Part shown: positions 1 through 7,856 of the stretch, in pieces
Numbering within the stretch: position 1 is the first letter of the stretch
Layout: the number at the start of each line of letters is the position of its first letter
Source of the DNA: CAZNHL01 sp964572965
GTDB taxonomy: Bacteria > Bacteroidota > Bacteroidia > Cytophagales > UBA9547
Assembly: GCA_964572965.1 (NCBI GenBank)
Contig: CAZNHL010000095.1
Location: 1 to 11,520, forward strand
Reading direction: 5' to 3'
DNA length: 11,520 nt
Made by a program: the position numbers and the translations under genes
Notes under the pieces: model-generated
Told to the model about the DNA's origin: nothing
The model's input: the letters and a program-made list of their open reading frames with translations, nothing else
Database searches by the model: none

Positions 1-2
1 TA

Positions 3-518
3 AATACCAAATGGACACCCCTTAAAAAAGAAAGGACAGAAGAAGCAAAAGCCATACGTAAAAAGAATCTTAAGAAAGGGAAAGACTATAACCCATTTGC
101 TCAAAAGCAATTAAAAGAACGAACAGATGGGCTTACAGGGACCATCACCACAGCCAATCACAAAGACAACCTGCTGGCAAGTTATGACCAATACGATGTA
201 TCTGGTAAGAAACATAATTCGCAGGCTAGCAGGATATATCATCTCGATGGGGTAGCCCCATGCCAGTCAACCAATAATCCTACAAAGATTTACGATAATA
301 ATGGTGTCAGTATTCGAAGGCTGACACCTCTGGAATGCGAACGCTTGCAAGGCTTTCCCGACAACTGGACAAGGTTTGGAATTGTAAAGGGTAAAAGAGT
401 AGAGCTTTCCGATACCCAACGATACAAATTGATGGGTAATGCAGTAAGTGTACCCGTAGTGAGGGCGGTAACAGGCAGGATTCTTCCATTTTTTCAAAAA
501 CGAAAAATAAAGCCATGA
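3..518 (+). CDS. DNA cytosine-C5 methyltransferase, C-terminal part (5' end outside window)
   Basis: This reading frame is open from the left edge and ends at a TGA, giving 171 residues of a longer protein. C5 methyltransferases transfer a methyl group from S-adenosylmethionine to carbon 5 of cytosine in a specific DNA site. Two C-terminal family motifs are visible. Residues 105-122 (RRLTPLECERLQGFPDNW) match motif IX, which helps to place the target-recognition region. Residues 139-153 (QRYKLMGNAVSVPVV) match motif X, which completes the cofactor pocket. Residues 1-104 would then be the target-recognition region. The catalytic Pro-Cys motif IV and the first cofactor motifs lie outside the window, so activity cannot be judged. 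The stop codon overlaps the next start as ATGA (515-518), so the helicase is probably translationally coupled to it. No restriction endonuclease gene is visible nearby, which favours an orphan or element-protecting methylase, but the upstream side is unseen. Confidence 0.9.
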   Translation, partial: NTKWTPLKKERTEEAKAIRKKNLKKGKDYNPFAQKQLKERTDGLTGTITTANHKDNLLASYDQYDVSGKKHNSQASRIYHLDGVAPCQSTNNPTKIYDNNGVSIRRLTPLECERLQGFPDNWTRFGIVKGKRVELSDTQRYKLMGNAVSVPVVRAVTGRILPFFQKRKIKP

Positions 519-3500
519 AATCACCAGCTTATTACAGAGCGCGTATCCGTTTTATTGAAGACCGGATACATGAACTCACCAAAGAAAAAATAAGGGAGAA
601 AGAATGTAAGCTTCTTCGCAATGGTGTCATTTGGGGAGAAGGCTCATACCAGGATGAAATCAATCAAATCTTGCATAGTGAAGGACTTTCTGATGAACCA
701 TTAACTTTTGAAGAGCTATCCCGCTACAACACATGGTTTATGATGTACCCGAGCAAAGTATGTGGTAGGGAAGAGGTGACAAGTTCCAAAGAATTTCCTG
801 TCCGTATCAAAGGGACAAAAGAAGATATCATTAAGGCTATCAGGAAAACTACCCAAACCATAATTAAGTCCCCAAGGCATATAAAACTGGCTAAAATTAA
901 AGCAAAAGCTGTTCAGGTTAAATATCACCTGCAGGATACAAAGGAATGGTATGTGGGGTTTCAGGGCTTAGATGGATTGGATGCTATTGAAGAATTGGGG
1001 GCTTTGGGAGAAGTGACAACAGACGCCATTAATAAAAACTTGAGTGTTGTAGAAAAGCTGCTAAAAGATGATAGATACTATGAACCAACCGACAGCCTGA
1101 CATTTGAAGAAGTTGTGAGGTTATACAATAACGGTATCACTGAAGATGAGATCAGGGCTTGGGTGTGGTATCAACAAGGGCAAGGTGAAAAAATGCAGGG
1201 TTGGAATAAGTATTACCTCAGGCTGGCACAAGACTTGAAAACCACGGCTTCTGTTAAAAGCCAAAGTGAAATGAATGGGGAGCTGGCCATAGTTAAGGAT
1301 AATCATTTTCGTGATATAGCGCATCTACAACCAGGTACTTATGTAGGTACAGCAACAGGTAAAAAACATGAGTATGATAAAGCCAATTATCTCATCATTA
1401 AAACTGATCAGAACACAGGTAACGGCTTACCTGCTGATGCATTGATCTATGTCAAAGAGAAAGATGTTGACTTGATAGTTCATAATGCCAGTATCAATAA
1501 TGAAGTCTTGGCGGGTTATGTAAAAGCCGGCATCCTGTTTTACATGAATAGCTATTTATTGCCATACCCGATTTATGCTTATGGTAATATGTATGACCGA
1601 GAACTTCAATTGCAGTCCGATAAACACCGTATTATTTCAACCTATGGACAAGAAACATATGACAGGCAGTATAACCTTGTAGTGCATTCTATTGATAAAG
1701 GAGGAGTAAGGCCAAAGATGCTTTCTGTGTTAAACCCCGATCCTAATCAACGGCCCAAAATCCTTGCTATCTCTCAGTTTTCAAGGAAATTCCATGTTCG
1801 TTTCTTAAAAGAAGAAACAGGGATAGAGCTGACAGAATCAAAGAGTTTGTTCGAGGTATTCAAAGAATGGCTTAAAAGCCTGGACAAAACAGTATTTACA
1901 AATTTAAGCCCCTACGAAATCATCAAATACTATCTGGATGGAGACAACCTGTCAAAACAACTTACAGAAGAGGAGAAGTCCGGGATTGAAAAATATGGGA
2001 TGCTTGAAGCAGAAGCTTTGTTTACCCGGTTTCTTTATGAAGCAATAGAGTTTGATGATCAACAGAAAATAGACTTTGCCTGGAACCGTATGTTCAATGG
2101 CCACTCCGCTATTCCGTACAATAAAGTCCCTGTAGGTTTTACCTGCTCTGCAATGTTTAAGACAGGCGTACTACGTTTTTCACCGGCGCAGCGTGAAGCT
2201 ATTGCTTTCATGGAAATTGCCCGTTCGGGAATTATTGCTTATGATGTCGGAGTAGGTAAAACTATGTCAGCAATCATTACCCTTGCCAATAACCTGCATT
2301 CCGGCAAATGCCAAAGGCCGCTCATCGTTGTACCCAATCCTACTTATGCTAAATGGGTAAGAGAAATTATTGGCTACAACGATGATAAAACCAAACAATT
2401 TGTGCCTGGAGTACTATCTAATACCGGTTATAAAGTTAATGAATGGTATAATCTGGGAGTAGCAATCCAAAATAAAATCAAGCTGGACAAGCAAGTAGAT
2501 GCTAAAACTATTACCGTTTTAACCTATGAAGGTTTTGGTAAAATTGGTTTTAGTAAACAAGTATTCGACACCCTTTTCGAAGATTTGTCTTTTATCCTGA
2601 ACCAGCAGGATGTAGCAAACCTTACCGCACGGGATATTGAAAAAAGGAACCAGAAATACCGCGAGATGCTGGGGGAGGGTAATAAGGGTACTATTGTTGA
2701 TATTGACAAACTAGGCTTTGATTATATTGTGATTGATGAAGCCCATAACTACAAGAATGTATTTGATAATGTGCTTGCCGGTGACGATGGCGTAAAACGA
2801 TTCAAGATCACAGGTAGCCAGTCAGGCAGGGCCGTCAAAGCCTTCTTTCATTGCAATTATATCCAGCGGAGATTTGGGAGGAATGTAATGCTGCTTACAG
2901 CAACGCCTTTTACTAATAGCCCTTTGGAGATTTATTCCATGCTTTCCCTGGTTGCTTACAACTATATGAAGCAAAACGGCCTGAGCAATGTACAGCGTTT
3001 TATGGAGTCCTTTGTTTTACAAACATTGGAATACGTGAACAGTTATGACGATACAATAAGAGAGCAGCACGTAGTTAAATCCTTCAACAACAGGATTGTA
3101 CTACAGCAGCTCATTTTTAATCATATTGCTTATAAAACAGGGGAAGATGCCGGTGTAAAGAGGCCATGTAAAATCAACTTGCCACGGATACATTCACGGG
3201 ATAGCTCAGGGGTAATACGAAGACTGGAGAGAGAGAAACAAGTCCTGACTTACCTTGAAATGACTCCTGAACAGAAAGCGAACCAGGAAGAAATTGTAGA
3301 ACTGGCGAGGTCGGCAAGACCGGGAGATGGCAATATTATGCGTGCACTTTCTCAATCCCTGGACAATGCAGTATCCCCTTTCTTATATAAATACAGCTCT
3401 CCTCCTGAAGACTACAAGGAGTTCGTAGACCAGTCCCCTAAACTGAAATATGTAGCAGAATGTATCCGTACTGTCAAACAGTGGCATGAACAAAGAAATG

Positions 3501-4849
3501 AGCCGGTGTCCGGCCAGGTGGTTTATATCAACAGAGGTAAAGATTACTTTAAATACATCAAAGAGTACCTCGAAAAGGAGATTGGTTTCATCCAAAAAGT
3601 GAAATTCAATAAAGATACCGTTGATGAAGTTGAAATCATTACTTCAGGGATGAGCCTTGAAAAGAAAGAAACTATCAAGGAAGCTTTCTTGGAAGGCATT
3701 TGTAAAATCATTATAGGTACCGCCAGTATCCGTGAAGGGATAGACCTGCAGAAGAAAGGAACAGTACTTTATAACTGTTATCCAGACTGGAACCCGACAG
3801 ATGTAAAGCAATTGGAGGGGCGTATCTGGAGACAGGGAAATGAGTTTGGCTATGTAAGAGTCGTGATGCCTTTGGTACAGGACTCGATGGATGTTTTTGT
3901 ATTCCAGAAACTAGAGGAAAAGACAAGCCGGATTAATGACCTTTGGTATAGGGGAGGTTCAGAAAATGTGATAGATCTTGAAAGTATTGATCCAGAAGAG
4001 GTTAAGTTTGCATTGTTTACGAACATTGATGCAATTGTCAATATTCTGATAGAGAAAGAACGCCGTGAAATTCGGAGAAAACAGGTAGTTGTCGAAGGCC
4101 AGCTGGATACAATGTCCCGGTTCGATATTAAGCTTCGTAAATTCCTTGAATTACGTCGGCGCTGCAAAGATACATTGAGCAGCTTTCAGAAATATTATAC
4201 AGATCAATTTCTTTCAGGAGGCTTAGAGTATATCCAAAAACAGTGGTGGAAAACCAAAACCAAAGAGAGCCAGGCCTCCTTCTTATCAAGAGTCAATACA
4301 TATGTTGAACAAGTAAATCAGTTTTTGTCAGGTGCTGTCCAGGAAGACAAAGAAATGCTGCGTTTAGGGAGAACTTTTGCTCAGATACAGGAAGAAATAG
4401 AAGAGCGCAAGTCAGAATACTCCATTTTTAGTGATTTTAAAATGTATTTGTCAGAAGTAAGAAAAGCAGAAGACACTATCCTGAAACAGAAAGGCTACAG
4501 CATTCATGACAATATGCAGGACATAATTGAAAGCATTAAAAAGGATAAGGAAAGGATCATCGCAGAATACGAAGAGCTTTCAACTCCTGAGTATTATGAC
4601 AAAGTTTATAATGACACAAAAGTCAAGAAAGATAAGTTGGCCGTGCGTGGAGAATTGCCCGAAACCAGGGCAAAAGAGTTTACCGATTTAAATTACCTGC
4701 TTAGCTATCGGGCAACAGATGTGAGTAGTGACAATTGTATATTGCCTGAAATAGAAAAGCCTCAACCGATTGATGATAAAGCAAGGCGGTTGAGGCTTCA
4801 GAAAGCTAAGGCAAAAGCATTTTCTATTAAGTTGAAAATGGAAAAATAA
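515..4849 (+). CDS. Giant SF2/SNF2-like DEAH helicase (1444 aa), methylase-associated
   Basis: The protein carries the full motif set of an SF2 helicase or translocase. Walker A is DVGVGKT (577-583, Lys582), the DEAH box is DEAH (741-744), motif III is TAT in LLTATPF (793-799), motif V is GTASIREGIDLQ (1068-1079), and motif VI is QLEGRIWRQGN (1099-1109). The QxxGRxxRQG form of motif VI and the DxGxGKT form of motif I fit the SNF2-like helicases found beside DNA methylases in phages and plasmids, including the helicase half of phage P1 DarB. The first 550 or so residues match no domain I can name. Residues from about 1190 to 1330 are charged and helical, probably coiled coil, and the C-terminus is basic. 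The start is the ATG overlapping the methylase stop, with no Shine-Dalgarno sequence. ATP-driven movement on DNA is well supported by the motifs. A role in antirestriction, modification or transfer is inferred from the methylase neighbour. Confidence 0.9.
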   Translation: MKSPAYYRARIRFIEDRIHELTKEKIREKECKLLRNGVIWGEGSYQDEINQILHSEGLSDEPLTFEELSRYNTWFMMYPSKVCGREEVTSSKEFPVRIKGTKEDIIKAIRKTTQTIIKSPRHIKLAKIKAKAVQVKYHLQDTKEWYVGFQGLDGLDAIEELGALGEVTTDAINKNLSVVEKLLKDDRYYEPTDSLTFEEVVRLYNNGITEDEIRAWVWYQQGQGEKMQGWNKYYLRLAQDLKTTASVKSQSEMNGELAIVKDNHFRDIAHLQPGTYVGTATGKKHEYDKANYLIIKTDQNTGNGLPADALIYVKEKDVDLIVHNASINNEVLAGYVKAGILFYMNSYLLPYPIYAYGNMYDRELQLQSDKHRIISTYGQETYDRQYNLVVHSIDKGGVRPKMLSVLNPDPNQRPKILAISQFSRKFHVRFLKEETGIELTESKSLFEVFKEWLKSLDKTVFTNLSPYEIIKYYLDGDNLSKQLTEEEKSGIEKYGMLEAEALFTRFLYEAIEFDDQQKIDFAWNRMFNGHSAIPYNKVPVGFTCSAMFKTGVLRFSPAQREAIAFMEIARSGIIAYDVGVGKTMSAIITLANNLHSGKCQRPLIVVPNPTYAKWVREIIGYNDDKTKQFVPGVLSNTGYKVNEWYNLGVAIQNKIKLDKQVDAKTITVLTYEGFGKIGFSKQVFDTLFEDLSFILNQQDVANLTARDIEKRNQKYREMLGEGNKGTIVDIDKLGFDYIVIDEAHNYKNVFDNVLAGDDGVKRFKITGSQSGRAVKAFFHCNYIQRRFGRNVMLLTATPFTNSPLEIYSMLSLVAYNYMKQNGLSNVQRFMESFVLQTLEYVNSYDDTIREQHVVKSFNNRIVLQQLIFNHIAYKTGEDAGVKRPCKINLPRIHSRDSSGVIRRLEREKQVLTYLEMTPEQKANQEEIVELARSARPGDGNIMRALSQSLDNAVSPFLYKYSSPPEDYKEFVDQSPKLKYVAECIRTVKQWHEQRNEPVSGQVVYINRGKDYFKYIKEYLEKEIGFIQKVKFNKDTVDEVEIITSGMSLEKKETIKEAFLEGICKIIIGTASIREGIDLQKKGTVLYNCYPDWNPTDVKQLEGRIWRQGNEFGYVRVVMPLVQDSMDVFVFQKLEEKTSRINDLWYRGGSENVIDLESIDPEEVKFALFTNIDAIVNILIEKERREIRRKQVVVEGQLDTMSRFDIKLRKFLELRRRCKDTLSSFQKYYTDQFLSGGLEYIQKQWWKTKTKESQASFLSRVNTYVEQVNQFLSGAVQEDKEMLRLGRTFAQIQEEIEERKSEYSIFSDFKMYLSEVRKAEDTILKQKGYSIHDNMQDIIESIKKDKERIIAEYEELSTPEYYDKVYNDTKVKKDKLAVRGELPETRAKEFTDLNYLLSYRATDVSSDNCILPEIEKPQPIDDKARRLRLQKAKAKAFSIKLKMEK
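4757..4798. repeat. Perfect 12-bp inverted repeat in the 3' end of the helicase gene
   Basis: The arms AAGCCTCAACCG (4757-4768) and CGGTTGAGGCTT (4787-4798) are exact reverse complements separated by 18 nt. They lie within the last 100 bases of the helicase coding region. No T-run follows, so this is not a normal intrinsic terminator. It could be an mRNA 3'-end stabilising hairpin, a protein-binding site, or chance. Confidence 0.6.
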
Positions 4850-4930
4850 TATTAATCTTTTTAACAAGTTGTTGATCATTGCTTTTGAAGATTTAGTATT
4901 TTTATCACTGTTATCCAGATTTAAGAATAC

Positions 4931-6013
4931 ATGATCACTAAGGAAATAGAACAATTAACAATAATTGAGTTAAATGAGCTTTTTTATACTAATCAGTTAA
5001 ACGAAAGTCAATTTTTAGAGCTTAAAAGAGAAGTTAGTCTTGACAAAAATGGCAAACCTGAAAGCAAAGAATTTGCTAAAGATGTTGTTTCATTTGCTAA
5101 TTCAAAAGGGGGATACATTATAATTGGAGTAGATGAAAAAGCAAGAGAGATTTGTGGAACAGAAGCATTGGTTGCATCTCAGAAAATAGAAGACTGGATA
5201 AGTAATGTTCTGAATGATTTAGTTGATAAAACTATAAGCTACAAAATAGAGCTTATACCTCTTGATGACGAAGTTAAAAAACATGTGATTGTTATTCAAA
5301 TTGCAGAAGGTATAGATAAACCTTATTATGTAATAGCTGATAAAAAGTCCATACCATATATTCGGAAGGGTACTTCAATTTTTGCAGCAAAACCATCTGA
5401 TATTAAAGAAATGTATGAGGCTAGGATGTCTCGAAGTAATAATAATGATTCTATAAAGATCGATCAGAAAGCAAATGGCAAAAATATCCAACAGGTTGCC
5501 ATTAATAATGGCCAGATAATTAATACTGCCAAACACGTTACCAAAACAGAGGTTATATATGATCCTATGCTACATATAACTGATTCAGAAGCTAAGGCCA
5601 TTTTGGATAAAGTTAACGAGATAGTAGATATTCATGATAAGGCAGGGCGCTTTAAAACAAGTCAGGAAAAATCTATTTTTTATAGAAAAACATGGACTGA
5701 TTTAAAAAACAAGTTTAAGTATACAAAATATACTCTCATTCCAAAATCGAAATATGAAGATGTGCTTCAGTGGTTACAATATAAAATTGTAACTCAACAC
5801 CGGCCAATTCTAAGAAAAAATAACAACGAGGAGTGGAGAAAACAAAATTACACTTCTATTTATACCATAGCCAAAAAGGTAGGACTAGAGGAAAAAGTGG
5901 ATTTATATAGATTTGCGTTTGAAAAACTAGCTTTAAAAACTCCGATAAAATCATTGAAGGACCTTAATGATACACAATTAAAAAAGTTGACTCAATTTCT
6001 GTACAATAAATAA
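4931..6013 (+). CDS. Schlafen/AlbA_2-domain protein with ORF6C-like C-terminal region (360 aa)
   Basis: Residues about 20-155 match the AlbA_2 (Schlafen core-like) nucleic-acid-binding domain. They contain the acidic start ESQFLELK (Glu25, Glu30, Lys32), the signature FAKDVVSFANSKGGYIIIGV (48-67), and the later strand YIRKGTS (143-149). AlbA_2 domains bind DNA or RNA, and Schlafen relatives can be nucleases; which applies here cannot be decided from sequence. A polar linker (165-200) follows. Residues 215-285 (ITDSEAKAI, then YRKTWTDLKNKF and YTLIPKSKYEDVLQWL) resemble the ORF6C domain of phage antirepressors. The last 55 residues form a small helical tail. The gene is visibly more A+T-rich than its neighbours and stands alone between two intergenic gaps of about 80 bp, which suggests separately acquired cargo. 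It may be a transcriptional regulator or a defence effector. The AlbA_2 call is firm and the ORF6C call is moderate. Confidence 0.87.
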   Translation: MITKEIEQLTIIELNELFYTNQLNESQFLELKREVSLDKNGKPESKEFAKDVVSFANSKGGYIIIGVDEKAREICGTEALVASQKIEDWISNVLNDLVDKTISYKIELIPLDDEVKKHVIVIQIAEGIDKPYYVIADKKSIPYIRKGTSIFAAKPSDIKEMYEARMSRSNNNDSIKIDQKANGKNIQQVAINNGQIINTAKHVTKTEVIYDPMLHITDSEAKAILDKVNEIVDIHDKAGRFKTSQEKSIFYRKTWTDLKNKFKYTKYTLIPKSKYEDVLQWLQYKIVTQHRPILRKNNNEEWRKQNYTSIYTIAKKVGLEEKVDLYRFAFEKLALKTPIKSLKDLNDTQLKKLTQFLYNK

Positions 6014-6090
6014 TTTCTCTCAAAGCGTGTTTCTAAAGGCCGTCAAAATATCCTAACAGCCTTTAAATCCCAAGTCGTTTCTGCTTTGCT

Positions 6091-6125
6091 TTAACATTTG
6101 ACTAAAACACTTAGTCAAATGTTAA
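6091..6125. repeat. Perfect 15-bp inverted repeat over the start of the RadA-like gene
   Basis: The arms TTAACATTTGACTAA (6091-6105) and TTAGTCAAATGTTAA (6111-6125) are exact reverse complements around a 5-nt loop, AACAC. The left arm contains the TTG at 6098 and the right arm contains the ATG at 6119, the only plausible start codons of the downstream gene. As DNA it could be an operator or another protein-binding site. As RNA it would form a strong hairpin hiding the start codon. No T-run follows, so it is not a terminator. Confidence 0.85.
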
Positions 6126-7741
6126 CTTTATCAAACTATCAGCAGACCATTGAAAGCCAGGATATAAATAGCTGGCCCCCAAGCCTCAAGGAAGGCCATG
6201 AGTTTTTTCTTGAGTCAGTTGAGTTCTATAATGAAGATAATGATATCCGGGAGGCGATAGACCTATACTTGGATAAGCTTAATGAGTATATCAGTTACAG
6301 GAAAGACAACAAGTATTCTATTATTAAAGATTTCTATAACCAGCTTTCATCACATGCTTTGCTTGCCCTGCAAAAAGGCAAATTACCTCCGGATAAACTT
6401 AAATTGTTAGATAAGCTTAACATTGATCTTGAAGAGTTAATTAAGTATGCTCAGAAGATTAAAGGAGCTAAACAGTCTAAATCAATTAAGATTAAAAATG
6501 CTCCTAAAGAACCTGTAAGTATCAAGAATGTTGAAGCTCTGGATGAAGAAGTTAAATTCATCAAAAGATTTATCGGTTTCCATCGTAAGCTAAAGCCGAT
6601 TGGTACCGTCCTGTCTTTTATTAAATCCCTTCAGCGGGCTATTATTCAAAAACAAATAAAGAAAACATCTGCTTATGCTAAGGATATCTTAACTATCCAG
6701 GATAAGCTTGTCAAAGTCTACAATAACCGAAGCAGCGATAATGATGTCCAGATTGAAATCAACGATAAAGACCTGGCCAGGTATGTTGGTATTGCCGGTG
6801 GAGAGGCTGTTTATAAGTCCGTGGGGATTATTAAACGTTTTATCGGGATGCAGGGAAAGGAGCTGGAAGCTGATAAGTTCGAAGCCTTTAAAAAAGCATT
6901 GAATAAAGCTAACATTGATACTGAAGACCCCTATGCTGATAAAGTAAAAGATATTGTTGAGCATTTGAAGCGGTACAAATCGGGTAAGCTCTCTGTGTCT
7001 GCTCAGGAGTTGAATGGCCTGAAAGGAGTTTTAAAGGGCTGCTATTGTAATCTGGGAATAATCTATAATACTAATGGAAAAGAATTAAGACGGTGTAAGT
7101 CTAAAAAGTATTCTGATTCCGGCCGAGGAGCTTGTTCTCATCATAAAGGTTTACTGAAGTCAAAGAAAGCATTGAACGGGATTATGACTGTAGGAGAAGT
7201 TGCTTCTATGGAGTTTAAAAAACTTAATTTTACGGGCAAGTGGGCTGAACTTATGGGGCAACCGGCTCCTAATTTTGACATGATGCTATTTGGCCAGCCG
7301 GGATCAGGGAAAACGACCTTGCTGCTTTTGTTTGGGCATTACCTTGCAACCAACTTTGGTGATGTATTATATATCAGCGGAGAAGAATACAATTCTTCCC
7401 CATTGACTGATAAGACACAAAAACTGCCTTCATTTCCTTCCAATTTTCATATATTCAAAAACCTGAAAAACCTTCCTGTAGAATTGAGCGCCTATCAGTT
7501 TGTTATACTGGATTCTATTACTGATTTGGGTGTCGGATTGGATGAATACAAAGTTATGCGAGAGGAAAGTCCTGAAACAGCTTTTATACTCATATTACAA
7601 ACTACCAAAGACGGCAAGTTTAAAGGTGGCAAGGAGTGGGAGCATGAAGTCGAGGTGGCGGGAGAGGTGGATAATGGAATGGTTCGGATTTATAAGAACC
7701 GGTATGGTGTAAAAGGGGCAATAAATTTCTTTGAAGATTAA
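6098..7741 (+). CDS. RadA-like ATPase with Cys/His cluster and long N-terminal extension (547 aa)
   Basis: The last 160 residues form a RecA/RadA-type ATPase core. Walker A is GQPGSGKTT (399-407, Lys405), followed by the RadA-like strand VLYISGEEY. Walker B is FVILDS (468-473, Asp472), and KNRYG (533-537) matches the KNRFG motif of RadA/Sms. RadA acts in branch migration during recombinational repair. Here the Lon-like domain that follows KNRFG in RadA is missing, because the protein stops ten residues later. The usual N-terminal four-Cys finger is replaced by C315, C317, C333, C346 and H348/H349, a likely zinc site just before the ATPase. Residues 1-310 are lysine-rich, mostly helical and unrecognised. 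A TTG at 6098 is the first codon after a stop, but the ATG at 6119 is the more likely start; residue numbers here count from the TTG. Both lie in the 15-bp inverted repeat. It may serve element replication or recombination (inference). Confidence 0.85.
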   Translation: MTKTLSQMLTLSNYQQTIESQDINSWPPSLKEGHEFFLESVEFYNEDNDIREAIDLYLDKLNEYISYRKDNKYSIIKDFYNQLSSHALLALQKGKLPPDKLKLLDKLNIDLEELIKYAQKIKGAKQSKSIKIKNAPKEPVSIKNVEALDEEVKFIKRFIGFHRKLKPIGTVLSFIKSLQRAIIQKQIKKTSAYAKDILTIQDKLVKVYNNRSSDNDVQIEINDKDLARYVGIAGGEAVYKSVGIIKRFIGMQGKELEADKFEAFKKALNKANIDTEDPYADKVKDIVEHLKRYKSGKLSVSAQELNGLKGVLKGCYCNLGIIYNTNGKELRRCKSKKYSDSGRGACSHHKGLLKSKKALNGIMTVGEVASMEFKKLNFTGKWAELMGQPAPNFDMMLFGQPGSGKTTLLLLFGHYLATNFGDVLYISGEEYNSSPLTDKTQKLPSFPSNFHIFKNLKNLPVELSAYQFVILDSITDLGVGLDEYKVMREESPETAFILILQTTKDGKFKGGKEWEHEVEVAGEVDNGMVRIYKNRYGVKGAINFFED

Positions 7742-7746
7742 AGTAT

Positions 7747-7811
7747 AGTTAAAATGGGGTTGAAAATGAGTTAAAAGTGAATTGGAAATAGTTAGAATTA
7801 AGTTGAACTTT
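7747..7811. repeat. Six degenerate tandem 11-nt repeats (RRTTRRAA-type)
   Basis: Units begin at 7747, 7758, 7769, 7780, 7790 and 7801, so they are spaced 11, 11, 11, 10 and 11 nt apart. Each starts like AGTTAAAA or GGTTGAAA. The spacing is about one DNA helical turn, so the motif recurs on one face. The array fills most of the gap between the RadA-like gene and the membrane-protein gene. It may be a binding array, an iteron-like site or a decayed repeat; the match between units is imperfect. Confidence 0.5.
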
Positions 7812-7856
7812 AGCATTTTATAAAATAGTACGCTTATTAAAAGTGATTTTTAGCAT

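Noticed and set aside
3850..4167. 105-residue minus-strand ORF inside the helicase gene
   Set aside because: It lies entirely opposite the helicase motif V/VI region, has a Ser/Arg/Ile-rich shadow composition and no motifs.
3..4849. Class 2 DISARM system (C5 methylase plus SNF2-like helicase)
   Set aside because: No DrmA/DrmB/DrmC-like genes follow; the next genes are an AlbA_2 protein and a RadA-like ATPase, and the helicase has an unusually long unassigned N-terminus.
4863..4904. Promoter or operator before the AlbA_2 gene (AACAAGTTGTT palindrome, TAGTATTT box)
   Set aside because: The palindrome arms are 5 bp and the promoter boxes fit the consensus poorly in A+T-rich DNA.
6034..6065. 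Inverted repeat TAAAGGC/GCCTTTA after the AlbA_2 gene as a terminator
   Set aside because: The stem is only 7 bp with an 18-nt loop and no T-run follows.
7747..7811. CRISPR array
   Set aside because: Units are 11 nt, degenerate and without spacers; no cas genes are present.
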